Of a stretch of 64,000 bases of DNA, positions 17,063 to 25,371 are shown piece after piece. The stretch's first letter is position 1. Each line of letters starts with the position of its first letter. The stretch is from Bradyrhizobium sp. LMTR 3 (GTDB taxonomy: Bacteria; Pseudomonadota; Alphaproteobacteria; Rhizobiales; Xanthobacteraceae): NCBI RefSeq assembly GCF_001693485.1, contig NZ_MAXC01000002.1, positions 124,001-188,000 of the forward strand, given 5' to 3'. Made by a program: the position numbers and the translations under genes. The notes under the pieces were generated by a model. The model searched no databases. It was not told the origin of the DNA and saw only the letters and a program-made list of their open reading frames with translations.

Positions 17063-17716
17063 ATGAAGCTTATTGCGCACCGTGGATGGTCCGCGGGTCC
17101 GGGTGAAAACTCGCTCGCGGCGTTCGCACGTGCCGCCCGTGACGGCAGAATATCTGGCGTCGAATTCGACGTCTGCCTTGCAGCGGATTCCGACACATTG
17201 GTGGTGTCACACGGCCCGCCGCCTCATGTCGAGAATGCGCTTACCCTCGATGTGGCACTGTCGCTTCTTTCACCAACTGACCTTGACCTGTTTGTGGAGG
17301 TGAAGGAGACGGGACTCGCCTGTAGAGTCATCGAGAGGCTGGTTGCCAGCAACGTAGCCCGTCGCTCAGTCGTGTTTGCCTTTGCCGCCGTCGCAAGATC
17401 CTTTCCGTGGGAGGGTGCGCGACCGGTGCGCCTGGGCATCATCGTTAAATACCCGTGGAACCTGAATCGTGCGGTGCGCAGGTATGCGCCGGATGTCCTC
17501 CTGCTCGGCTGGGACGCGCGCGCTTGGACGCGAGTCGCTTTTCGCGCCTGGTGGTCCGTTTTCTCACTTGAGCAGCTTGCGCGACGCCACCACGTGCCGG
17601 TTGTGGTAGGAATCGTGCAACGCATGGACGACCTTCATTGGCTCTCGCGGCAGCGCCTCTACGGGGTGGTTGCCGACGTCGATCGCACTATCGGCCGCAG
17701 CGCCAGACCTGATTAG
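17063..17716 (+). CDS. Glycerophosphodiester phosphodiesterase family protein
   Basis: 217 residues from ATG 17063. The GDPD TIM-barrel motifs are present: HRG at 6-8, the metal-binding GENSLAAF, E34 and D36 in GVEFDV, H50 in VVSHGPP, and a later Glu in LFVEVKE. These fit hydrolysis of glycerophosphodiesters to glycerol-3-phosphate. There is no signal peptide, so it is cytoplasmic. The open frame extends upstream to 16913 but that part overlaps the end of the exporter region and is not GDPD-like. The protein is a little shorter than the usual 240-250 residues. Codons look less GC-biased than those of its neighbours. Confidence 0.82.
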   Translation: MKLIAHRGWSAGPGENSLAAFARAARDGRISGVEFDVCLAADSDTLVVSHGPPPHVENALTLDVALSLLSPTDLDLFVEVKETGLACRVIERLVASNVARRSVVFAFAAVARSFPWEGARPVRLGIIVKYPWNLNRAVRRYAPDVLLLGWDARAWTRVAFRAWWSVFSLEQLARRHHVPVVVGIVQRMDDLHWLSRQRLYGVVADVDRTIGRSARPD

Positions 17717-18001
17717 GCCGGTGCAAACCCGTTCGTCGCCCGTGAACTATTCGAAAGCAGCTGACAAATCGGCCTGATCTGGCGTGGGAAACCGGCTCTT
17801 TCGGTGACGTCGTCTTCTGGGCCCAAGCCCGACATGCCGGCAGGCTGTGCCAATGTCTGCTTCCGAGAGAAAGGCGGAATCGCAACCCCTCTGTCCGTAC
17901 AGCCGATTTATGGGCACACGTCGCAGTTCCGGGTGGTTCGCGACGGTGACTTGCCGTCATAAAACCGTTATCTCTTTGGCCCGCTTCGTTTAGGCATTTC
18001 G

Positions 18002-18817
18002 ATGAAAGTCCGCGCCAGCAATCTGATGATCGGCACCCTGACCCTGGCCCTGATCGCCGGGTCGCTTGGTGCGTGGCTCGGCTATCAGAAGTTCGCCGGC
18101 ATCAAGCAGAAGGTGCCGTTCCGCGTGATCTTCGAGGGCTCGGCTTCGGGCCTGCGCAACGGCGGCAGCGTCAATTTCGCCGGCATCCGGGTCGGCGAAG
18201 TGGTGTCGCTGAAGCTCGACCATCCGCGCCGCGTGGTAGCCCTCGCCATGATCGACGGCAACACGCCGGTGAAGAGCGACACCCAGGTCGGCCTCGAGTT
18301 TCAGGGGCTGACGGGAATCGCCGCGATCTCGTTTACCGGCGGCTCCGATGAGGCGCCGCCGCCGTCCAAGGGCGCGGACGGCATTCCGGAGCTCACCGCC
18401 GATCCGGAAGGAATGCTCAATACCCAGGAAAAAATCCGCGTGGCGCTGCGCAACGTCGACCGCGTGATTGCCGACAACGAGGTGGCGATCAAGGATACTT
18501 TGCGGAATTTCGAGACGTTCACCGCCTCGCTTTCACATAATGGCGCAAAGATCACGTCCATCATCGCGACCGCCGAATCCGGCATCGGCGCGGTCGACGG
18601 CGCAATGGACAAGACGAAGGATTTCCTCGGCAGCCTCGCCAGCGACAAATATGGCGGCGAACTGCTGCCGACCGTCATTTCGCTGCGCGAGCTGATCGAG
18701 AGTTTCGACAAGAAGTCCGGGCGGGTGATCGCCGAGACGCGAAAAATGCTCGGCGACGTCAGCGAATCCGTCAACAAGGCCGGCCAGAAATTTGGCGGGC
18801 CGCCTCCCCGCCGCTAA
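18002..18817 (+). CDS. MlaD/MCE domain protein
   Basis: 271 residues: one N-terminal membrane anchor (about 8-28), an MCE domain (about 38-118) with FRVIFEGSASGLRNGGSVNFAG and VGEVVSLKLD, then a helical coiled region to the end with a Pro-rich tail. MCE proteins form hexameric rings in the periplasm that move phospholipids with an ABC transporter. Here the permease and ATPase genes (mlaE, mlaF) are not adjacent, so this is an orphan subunit or works with a system elsewhere. The next gene starts 40 bases later in the same direction. Confidence 0.9.
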   Translation: MKVRASNLMIGTLTLALIAGSLGAWLGYQKFAGIKQKVPFRVIFEGSASGLRNGGSVNFAGIRVGEVVSLKLDHPRRVVALAMIDGNTPVKSDTQVGLEFQGLTGIAAISFTGGSDEAPPPSKGADGIPELTADPEGMLNTQEKIRVALRNVDRVIADNEVAIKDTLRNFETFTASLSHNGAKITSIIATAESGIGAVDGAMDKTKDFLGSLASDKYGGELLPTVISLRELIESFDKKSGRVIAETRKMLGDVSESVNKAGQKFGGPPPRR

Positions 18818-18857
18818 CCTGCCGTTCGCATAACAACCAAAAAATGGAACGCCCGAC

Positions 18858-20075
18858 GTGCTCGACAAATCCGCAAACTTGACTGCGCCGCCTCCGACCG
18901 TGACCCGGACCGAGAGCGCAGTGCCGCGGGCTCTGCAGAAATATCTCTCGCTCGACGATTTCGAATCCGTTGCGCGGCGGCGGATTCCAAAATTTCTCTA
19001 CGGCTATATTTCCGGTGGCGCCGAGACCGATGCCGCGCTGCGCGACAACCGCAAGGCCTTCGATGAATACGGCTTCGTGCCGCGCGTGCTCAACGACGTC
19101 TCCGGCCGCGACCAGACCACCACGCTGTTCGGCAAGACCTACGCCGCGCCGTTCGGCATTCCGCCGATGGGTTCTTCCGCGCTATGCGCCTATCGCGGCG
19201 ACATCGTGCTGACGCAGGCCGCTAGGTGCGAGAACGTGCCGATGATCTTGAGCGCCTCCTCGCTGATCACGCTGGAGGATGTCCGCGCCGCCAATCAGGC
19301 CGCGTGGTATCAGGCCTATCTCGCAGGTCTTCCCGAACGGATCGAGCCGTTGGTCGATCGCGTGACGGCGGCCGGCTACGACACCTTCGTCGTCACCGCC
19401 GACGTGCCGGTGCCGCCGAACCGCGAGAACAACATCCGCAACGGTTTCCAGGTGCCGCTTGCGATCACCCCGCGCGTGTTCTGGGACACGGTCACGCATC
19501 CGCACTGGCTGTTCGGCACCTGGGCGCGCACCGTGATGAACCACGGCATGCCGCATTTCGAGAACATGGACGCGCAGCGCGGCCCGCCGGTGCTGGCGAA
19601 AAACCTGATGCGCAACATCGGCGCCCGCGACCAGCTCGCCTGGAAGCACGTCGAGCTGATCCGCAAGAGGTGGAAGGGCAAGCTCGTGGTCAAGGGCATG
19701 GTCTCGCCGGCCGATGCTAGAATCGCGCGCGAGAGCGGCGTCGATGGCGTGATGCTCTCCAACCATGGCGGCCGCCAGCTCGACTACACGATGTCCGGCC
19801 TGCGCACGCTGCCGGAGATCGCGGCAGAAGCCAAGGGCATGACGATCATGGTCGACGGCGGCATCCGCCGCGGCACCGACGTGATCAAGGCGCTCGCGCT
19901 CGGCGCGCATTTCGTCTGGGTCGGCCGCCCCTTCCTCTATGCCGCGATCGCCGGCGGCCAAGCCGGCGTGCAGCGCGCGATCACGCTTCTGAAAGCCGAG
20001 ATCGACCGCGATCTCGCACTGCTCGGCATCCGCAAGCTCAGCGAGATCACGCCGGATCTGGTGCGGAAGTTCTAG
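18858..20075 (+). CDS. FMN-dependent alpha-hydroxy acid dehydrogenase (L-lactate dehydrogenase type)
   Basis: 405 residues from GTG 18858. The family oxidises (S)-2-hydroxy acids with FMN. Active-site elements are visible in order: the tyrosine in LYGYISGG, WYQAYL, the FMN-contacting VTADVP, the lysine in LVVKGM, the catalytic His and Arg in SNHGGRQLD, and the phosphate loop DGGIRRGTDVIKALALGA. L-lactate is the best guess but glycolate, mandelate or other hydroxy acids cannot be excluded. A second family member is encoded at 59650. It may share a transcript with the MlaD gene. Confidence 0.9.
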   Translation: MLDKSANLTAPPPTVTRTESAVPRALQKYLSLDDFESVARRRIPKFLYGYISGGAETDAALRDNRKAFDEYGFVPRVLNDVSGRDQTTTLFGKTYAAPFGIPPMGSSALCAYRGDIVLTQAARCENVPMILSASSLITLEDVRAANQAAWYQAYLAGLPERIEPLVDRVTAAGYDTFVVTADVPVPPNRENNIRNGFQVPLAITPRVFWDTVTHPHWLFGTWARTVMNHGMPHFENMDAQRGPPVLAKNLMRNIGARDQLAWKHVELIRKRWKGKLVVKGMVSPADARIARESGVDGVMLSNHGGRQLDYTMSGLRTLPEIAAEAKGMTIMVDGGIRRGTDVIKALALGAHFVWVGRPFLYAAIAGGQAGVQRAITLLKAEIDRDLALLGIRKLSEITPDLVRKF

Positions 20076-20345
20076 AGCCCGATTCTGATTATAGGGCGTG
20101 AATCCATTCAGATTGGTCAGCCCGCTTAGGTGCGCATTCCGGACTCAAGTCGGACATCATCGCAGGTCCGGAAAAAGCCAACAGCAGACCAGCGCGATTG
20201 TTCGTCGGTCTCGGCCTCAGTCTGGTCGCGCCATTGTGAATGCTGTACGGTTTTCGGCTGACGGTCCAGGGCCGGGGGGCCTGGCTTCAGCGTGGAGATT
20301 GCTTGCCCGGACGGCACGATTGAAAGCGAACACTTCGCCTCCGGT

Positions 20346-20624
20346 TCACCGCAGGGAGCGATCGTGGCCGGCGTCCCAGGGGTGTTCGTGCTCGTCATCA
20401 CGAATGGTCTTGCCGTAGCATTCGGCCGCGAGTCCCGATGCAGTAGCCTGACATTGCGCATAGCTTGTAAAACTGCAGTCGGTGCCACCATAGTCATAAG
20501 ACAAGCAATAATGGCCCGACGGTACAATCGGCCCGGCCTGCGCTGTGGAAGCCGTCATCGGGAAGAAGGCAAGTGCGGAGAAAGCGATTGTCGAGGCAAT
20601 CGCAACTTTCTGAATTGTTCTCAT
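20346..20624 (-). CDS. Small secreted protein, DUF3551-like
   Basis: 92 residues. A signal peptide (MRTIQKVAIASTIAFSALAF to AQAG) is followed by a short mature domain HYCLSYDYGGTDCSFTSYAQCQATASGLAAECY. The spacing of four cysteines around C-x-Y...DCSF-x-S-x-x-QC...C fits DUF3551, a family expanded in Bradyrhizobium with unknown role. ATG 20624 is the natural start, since upstream codons are not protein-like. The protein ends in an unusual acidic/His tail (DDEHEHPWDAGHD). Periplasmic. It is divergent from the isocitrate-lyase-like gene across 309 bases in which no further feature was identified. Confidence 0.8.
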   Translation of the reverse strand: MRTIQKVAIASTIAFSALAFFPMTASTAQAGPIVPSGHYCLSYDYGGTDCSFTSYAQCQATASGLAAECYGKTIRDDEHEHPWDAGHDRSLR

Positions 20625-20933
20625 GGTCGTAGTCCATCTTAGGCCCTGTCCAACCCTGAGATGGGCCCGATGCTGATGAAACCGATTATAAAAAAATTCA
20701 TTCTGCTTGCTGGTCTCGTCGGTGCAGATGCGTTGGCGTGCCATCAGGCATACGTGATCGGCCGAACCCGCGAATGAATTTGTATTTAATTGGGATGAGG
20801 CTCTCTCACGCCTACATTTTGGAGAGCGCCGAATTGGCTCCAGCACGAAGCCCGACCGGACAAAGGGACGGTGAAGCATCAATTTGCTCACGATTTGCCG
20901 TGCAGCGGGCTCAAAATCAGTCAGGAGATGACG

Positions 20934-21797
20934 ATGATTTCCCGCACCCTGAAAACCTTGATCGAGGAAAAGCCGTTTGTGACCTGTCCCGGGGTCTTCG
21001 ACTTGGTCTCCGCCAAGCTCGCCGATCGCACCAGGGCCGACGCGCTTTACATGACAGGCTATGGAGCCGTGGCGTCCTATCTCGGACTGCCCGATGCCGG
21101 CCTGGCGACTTACTCACAGATGCTCGATCGCGTGCAGGCTATAGCCCAAACCGTGCACAAGCCGCTGATCGCCGATGGCGATACCGGTTACGGCGGCCTG
21201 CTGAACGTTCATCATACGGTTCGCGGCTACGAGAAGGCGGGGGCCGCAGCGATCCAGCTTGAAGATCAGCAAAGCCCCAAGAAATGCGGTCACACGCCGA
21301 ACCGGCACGTGATCCCCGTCAAGGAAATGATCAACAAGCTGATGGTTGCAAACGACGCACGCTCGTCAAGAGACTTTCTGATCATCGCGCGCACCGATGC
21401 CCGCACGCCGCTCGGGCTCGACGAAGCGATCCGTCGTGGCGAAGCGTATGCCAAAGCCGGCGCCGATGTTATTTTCATCGAGAGTCCGGAATCGGAAGCA
21501 GAGATGCGAAAGATCGGATCAGCCCTGGACGTGCCGCTGGTCTCAAACCAGGTTCACGGGGGCCGAACCCCCATCCTCAGCCAGGATAAACTTAGGGAAA
21601 TCGGTTACCGGATGGCGATTTATCCGACGGCAGGCCTGCTCGCCGCCGCTTATGCGCTGAACAATGTCTACGGTTCGCTGGTTGACGACAAGCCGGTGCG
21701 GGCGCCGCTCTATGACTTCAACGAGTTCAGCTCGTTAATTGGCTTTCAGGAGGTGTGGGATTTCGAGAAGAAGTACGCCTCACTGGAAGCGGGTTGA
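20934..21797 (+). CDS. Isocitrate lyase / PEP mutase superfamily enzyme
   Basis: 287 residues from ATG 20934, which has GGAG 6 bases upstream. The barrel begins with VTCPGVFDLVSAKLA; metal-binding D81 and D83 lie in ADGDTGYGG, E110 in LEDQ, and the catalytic loop KKCGH at 116-120 has the cysteine of the lyase type. ARTDART and SNQVHGG follow. The family includes 2-methylisocitrate lyase, 2,3-dimethylmalate lyase and carboxyphosphonoenolpyruvate mutase; the substrate is not predictable. The KKCGH cysteine favours a C-C bond lyase over a phosphonomutase. Followed closely by a cytochrome b561 remnant. Confidence 0.88.
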   Translation: MISRTLKTLIEEKPFVTCPGVFDLVSAKLADRTRADALYMTGYGAVASYLGLPDAGLATYSQMLDRVQAIAQTVHKPLIADGDTGYGGLLNVHHTVRGYEKAGAAAIQLEDQQSPKKCGHTPNRHVIPVKEMINKLMVANDARSSRDFLIIARTDARTPLGLDEAIRRGEAYAKAGADVIFIESPESEAEMRKIGSALDVPLVSNQVHGGRTPILSQDKLREIGYRMAIYPTAGLLAAAYALNNVYGSLVDDKPVRAPLYDFNEFSSLIGFQEVWDFEKKYASLEAG

Positions 21798-21805
21798 GCA
21801 GCGAC

Positions 21806-22184
21806 GTGTCCGATCGCTCTGAAAATCCAGCGGAAGTCTATGATAGCACGACGATCACGCTGCACTGGGTGATTGCAATTCTCGTTACAATCCAGTTTCT
21901 GATCGGCAGGACGACCAAATTTTCTGCCACGTGGCTCGCTTCGGGTCGACATCTGGTCCGTGCATGTCGTGTTCGGATTTGCGTTCGCCAGCGCGGTGGT
22001 CTTGGAGATGCTGTGGCGCGCCACACGCAGCCGTAGATTGGCTCCGCTTGACCGCGGCCTCATTCACTTGACCGCGGTGGCGACGCACCGGCTGCTCGAT
22101 CTGCTGCTGCTGATCATGGTTGCACTGGGCATCACCGACGTGTTTTGCGCATGGTTTTCCCGCTGTTCAACCAGTAGACGACAT
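21806..22184 (+). pseudogene. Cytochrome b561 family protein, frameshifted and truncated
   Basis: From GTG 21806, one frame reads YDSTTITLHWVIAILVTIQF, then GRTTKF, the first helix of cytochrome b561. Reading then has to move frame: removing one T from the run at 21920-21923 gives LPRGSLRVDIWSVHVVFGFA, the second helix. After ITDVF, a second T-run (22143-22146) and a C-run (22159-22161) would each need one base removed to give AHGFPLFNQ, after which a stop appears. The C-terminal half, with helices 3-4, is missing. Three indels plus truncation make this a genuine pseudogene. Confidence 0.8.
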
Positions 22185-22246
22185 CGTTGACACACGATGG
22201 TCAATCGCCACAATCGAACAGTCCTCTACAGGAACAAGGTGCGGCA

Positions 22247-22699
22247 ATGGATGCCACTTCAGTGTCTGGCAAATGTTTGTGCGGCTCGATTGTTTTCCAA
22301 TATACCGGGGCACCGAACTGGACATTGCATTGCCATTGCGAGAGTTGTCGACGAGCAACCTCTTCCCCAATGACGACATGGATTTCAGTCCCACGCAGCG
22401 CGTTCGCGTTCACGAAGGGCGCCCCCCGCTATTTCCATTCTTCGCCAGGCGTTCGGCGTGGTTTCTGTGAGAATTGTGGGTCACCCCTCACATATGAGAA
22501 TGAACGGATAGAGGGAGAGATTCACATATATGCGGTGTCGCTGCTCGATGCGAATTATGCGTCGCCGAGCTGCCATGTCTTCGTTAATGAACAGCTACCT
22601 TGGTTCGAGGCGCTCGATGACTTGCCAAGGTTTGCAACGACCAGTCGCGACGGCGCCTCGCCTATCCGCATCGGTCCCAAGAAGAAGAAAGTGGATTGA
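22247..22699 (+). CDS. GFA family (glutathione-dependent formaldehyde-activating-like) protein
   Basis: 150 residues from ATG 22247. The beta-tent zinc fold is recognised by SGKCLCGSIVF, then LHCHCESCRRAT and RRGFCENCGSPLTY, which supply the cysteine sets of the two zinc sites. Family members bind S-hydroxymethylglutathione or related thiols; most are of unproven activity. An AAGGTG sequence lies ahead of the ATG. The C-terminus ends in a Lys-rich tail. The 266 bases downstream, up to the DUF1185 gene, show no feature. Cytoplasmic. The formaldehyde role is family-level inference. Confidence 0.85.
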   Translation: MDATSVSGKCLCGSIVFQYTGAPNWTLHCHCESCRRATSSPMTTWISVPRSAFAFTKGAPRYFHSSPGVRRGFCENCGSPLTYENERIEGEIHIYAVSLLDANYASPSCHVFVNEQLPWFEALDDLPRFATTSRDGASPIRIGPKKKKVD

Positions 22700-22965
22700 T
22701 CTTTCGTGCCGAGGGCCAGTTAGGGTCGAGTCTCGGTTGGATAAATGAGAGGTTCATATACGTGGCGCTGTCCAGTATTGCCTTTCGTAGTACCCAGAAA
22801 GATCAACGCACCCCGGAGGTGCTCGTTCCATCTCGCGATCCGGTCGATGTCTCTTGTGAGTCATTCGCGTCGATTTTGGCAACCCGCAACATGTCCGGTT
22901 GGTGGACAATCTCGGTCCGGCTTTTGTCGATTCAAGGCATCGGCTTGGGAATGAAAATGCGATGC

Positions 22966-23547
22966 CTATCGCTGCCCGTCGTGCACTGAAATCTGATCCA
23001 CCGAGAGCCCGCCGATGCGCGCGTGGGTGCGGCCGCCGGTCGCCATGACGAGCCCGAACACGATCTCGTCGCGCCGCGGCGCGTCCCAGATCGTCATCTC
23101 GGCGGTGCCGAAATGGCTGCGGACGTAAGCCGCCTCGATGTGGCCGAGCGGGACCATCAGCCGCGAGCCAATCGCGCCGACGGTCTTGGCGGCGGGCACG
23201 ATCGCCTTGGCCTGCGAAATCACTTCGCGGATCGCAGCGCCACCCGCCTCATGCCAGACCGCGCCGTGCTCGAGCTCGCCGTCGCCGCCGACGATCGCAC
23301 CCTTGCCATAGGCTTCGACAATGTCCTTGCCGCCCAACCGCTCGCACAATGTCCGCGCCAGTTGCCGGCCGAGATCGCGCAAGCCGGCCTGAAACGGCAT
23401 CAGGTCCGGCTCATAGCGGCCGGCATGGGGATTGTTGATCACGGCAAGCGCGGTGCCGATCAATAGCGGCCGTGTCCGGCGCGGCCCGCGCTCGTGCCAG
23501 ACTTCCTCGATCGAGACCTGCGTCTTCCTGATATCGTACGCCGTCAC
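22966..23547 (-). CDS. Amino acid synthesis family protein (DUF1185)
   Basis: 193 residues, soluble. The pattern VEEVWHERG-like start, LLIGTALAVINNPHAGRYEPDL, then ERLGGKDIVEAYGKGAIVGGDGELEHGAV and MTIWDAPRRDEIVFGLVMATGGR marks the DUF1185 family, structurally studied but of unproven activity. Its start overlaps the stop of the FAH gene (ATGA), so the two are co-translated. The pair belongs to the GntR-controlled unit, whose operator lies at 24459. A catabolic role, perhaps hydratase- or tautomerase-like, is inferred only from this partnership. Confidence 0.85.
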   Translation of the reverse strand: MTAYDIRKTQVSIEEVWHERGPRRTRPLLIGTALAVINNPHAGRYEPDLMPFQAGLRDLGRQLARTLCERLGGKDIVEAYGKGAIVGGDGELEHGAVWHEAGGAAIREVISQAKAIVPAAKTVGAIGSRLMVPLGHIEAAYVRSHFGTAEMTIWDAPRRDEIVFGLVMATGGRTHARIGGLSVDQISVHDGQR

Positions 23548-24410
23548 TGCGCGGCCTCATCGATCACGGGGTTACGCAGCACGCCGATCTTCTCCACCTC
23601 GACCTCGACGACGTCGCCCGGCACCAGGAACATCGGCGGCTTGCGCGTAAAACCGACACCGGCCGGGGTACCAGTGGCGATGACGTCGCCCGGCATCAGA
23701 TCGAAGATCTCGGAGGCGTAGTTGATCAGCCGCGGAATCGAGAAGATCAGGAACGAGGTGTCGGACTTCTGTACCGTTTTGCCGTTGATGCGGGTCTCCA
23801 GCTTCAGCTTGGTCGGATCGGGCAATTCGTCCGTCGTCACCATCCACGGCCCGAACGGCCCGGTTCCGACGAAATTCTTGCCGGCCGCGATCTGTTGCGC
23901 ATGCATCTGATAGTCGCGGACGCTCACGTCGTTATAGATCGAATAGCCGGCGACATGGGCCATGGCGTCGGCCTCCGAGATATAGCGGCCGGGCTTGCCG
24001 ATAATGACGGCGAGCTCGCCCTCCCAATCGAGATGCGTCGATACTTTCGGCCGGATCACCGGCGCGTCGTGCCCGACCTGGGAACGCCACACCCGCAGGA
24101 AAATCGGCGGAAACGCCGTGATCTCACGCTTCATGCCGTGGGCCACCGCCTCCTGGTGGTGGTCGAGATAGTTGCGCACGGCGCAGACGATCTTTTCGGG
24201 TCGCGGGATCACCGGAAGGTATTTGACGTCCGACAGCTTCAGGTCCGGCGCGTGGCCGGCCACGATGCTGTCGCGCTTTGCGAAATCGGGGCTGGCGATG
24301 AAGTCCTGCAGCGTGGCGTGGGACAGCTTGCTGCCGAGGTCGACCACGCCGTCGCCGAGAACCACCCCCCAGGTTTCCTTGCCGTTGTTCAGGAATGAAA
24401 GCAGCCGCAT
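23544..24410 (-). CDS. Fumarylacetoacetate hydrolase family protein
   Basis: 288 residues. FAH-fold enzymes hydrolyse, decarboxylate or hydrate beta-diketone or oxo acids with Mg2+. The metal-binding residues are visible as E130 and E132 in DWEGELAVIIGKPG and D161 in YNDVSVRD; ATGTPAGVG near 255 forms part of the active-site lip. It is the first gene of a leftward pair with the DUF1185 gene and starts 49 bases from the palindrome at 24459-24470. The specific reaction is unknown; a meta-cleavage-type product is possible given the dioxygenase-like gene nearby. Confidence 0.88.
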   Translation of the reverse strand: MRLLSFLNNGKETWGVVLGDGVVDLGSKLSHATLQDFIASPDFAKRDSIVAGHAPDLKLSDVKYLPVIPRPEKIVCAVRNYLDHHQEAVAHGMKREITAFPPIFLRVWRSQVGHDAPVIRPKVSTHLDWEGELAVIIGKPGRYISEADAMAHVAGYSIYNDVSVRDYQMHAQQIAAGKNFVGTGPFGPWMVTTDELPDPTKLKLETRINGKTVQKSDTSFLIFSIPRLINYASEIFDLMPGDVIATGTPAGVGFTRKPPMFLVPGDVVEVEVEKIGVLRNPVIDEAAQ

Positions 24411-24458
24411 GCGACCGTGTCCTCTCGTTGGTAGTGCTGAATTTCGCTCAGCCGCACT

Positions 24459-24470
24459 ATTTTCGAAAAT
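24459..24470 (-). promoter_or_regulatory. GntR operator candidate, copy 1
   Basis: The perfect 12-base palindrome ATTTTCGAAAAT lies 49 bases upstream of the FAH start, between it and the GntR gene end. The same palindrome is found in the divergent GntR/MDR promoter at 25336-25347. Control by the FCD regulator is inferred. Confidence 0.7.
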
Positions 24471-24558
24471 CTCGTCGAACGCAACCCAAATTCGCCGCTT
24501 GAGCGGCTTCGACCGCGCACTTTTTGCGGAAAGGACCGCCGGCGCAGCCCGCCGGCAA

Positions 24559-25260
24559 CTAGCCGGCGCTGATCACGCCAGCGGCGTATTTGGCGACGTT
24601 GTCGGACGTCGTCTGGATGTGGCTGCGGATCAGATCGCACGCCTGATCGGCTTTCCGGCCGATCGCGGCCTGCATCAGGGCGCGATGTTCGCCAACTTTG
24701 TCGCGCGGGTGCGGCCTGAACATGGCCGATAGATTGCGGTAGCGCTCGGCGCGGTCGAACAGCGAGTTTCGCATGGCAAGCAGCGTCGGCGATCCCGACG
24801 CCGAGACCAGCGCCTCGTGGAATTGGCGGTGCGCCGCCTTCCATTCGGTATTGCTCGCATAATCTTCCGGGGCCCGCTCCTCGATCCTGGCGAGCCGGTG
24901 AAGTGACGAGATAACCCTTATTTCCCAGTCGTCGTCGCCCTTCTCGATCGAGCGTCGCATCAGATCGACCTCGATCAGGATGCGGGCATGCGTCAGGTCG
25001 TGCAGGTCCTCGAGCGTGACCGGCGCGACCTTGTAGCCACGCTGCTCCTCGGCGACGACGAGCCCCTCCGCTACCAGCAACGTCAAGGCTTCGCGCAGCG
25101 TCGTGAAGCTGGCGCCGAACGACAGGCGCAGCGCATCGAACTTCAGCGATTCATTCGGCTTGAGCTGGCAGGTGACGATCTCGTTTCGCAGCCGGTGCGC
25201 GATGTCGGAGGCGAGCGTCTTGCCGAATTCCTTGCGCGCCTTGAGGGCTGTCGTTGTCAT
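24559..25260 (-). CDS. GntR family transcriptional regulator, FCD domain
   Basis: 233 residues. The N-terminal winged helix (about 12-80) contains DALRLSFGASFTTLREALTLLVAEGLVVAEEQRGYKV. The C-terminal FCD effector domain (about 88-220) has the metal-binding signature residues: D in HARILIEVDL, H in AAHRQFHEALV, H in EHRALMQA and the final H of LIRSHIQTT. Such regulators repress catabolic genes until a carboxylate inducer binds. It lies between two arms of a catabolic cluster, and the same palindrome stands before the FAH gene and before its own and the MDR gene, which implies autoregulation and control of both arms. Confidence 0.93.
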   Translation of the reverse strand: MTTTALKARKEFGKTLASDIAHRLRNEIVTCQLKPNESLKFDALRLSFGASFTTLREALTLLVAEGLVVAEEQRGYKVAPVTLEDLHDLTHARILIEVDLMRRSIEKGDDDWEIRVISSLHRLARIEERAPEDYASNTEWKAAHRQFHEALVSASGSPTLLAMRNSLFDRAERYRNLSAMFRPHPRDKVGEHRALMQAAIGRKADQACDLIRSHIQTTSDNVAKYAAGVISAG

Positions 25261-25334
25261 TGATTCTCTCGCGACCCGTGGCCCGCGATCCTAGCCAAAA
25301 AGAATCCCGTTGCAATGATTTTCGCAATGGGACA

Positions 25335-25348
25335 TATTTTCGAAAATA
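25335..25348. promoter_or_regulatory. GntR operator candidate, copy 2 (divergent promoter)
   Basis: TATTTTCGAAAATA is a perfect 14-base palindrome containing the 12-base core seen at 24459. It lies 75 bases before the GntR start and 24 before the MDR start, so a bound dimer would cover both promoters. A degenerate copy (ATTTTCGCAAT) lies just upstream at about 25318. Confidence 0.75.
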
Positions 25349-25371
25349 GTTAGAATTGGGGAGCCGCTCGG

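Noticed and set aside
22700..22965. Possible small gene after the GFA protein
   Set aside because: The frames are short, lack ribosome sites, and show no membrane, signal or domain features.
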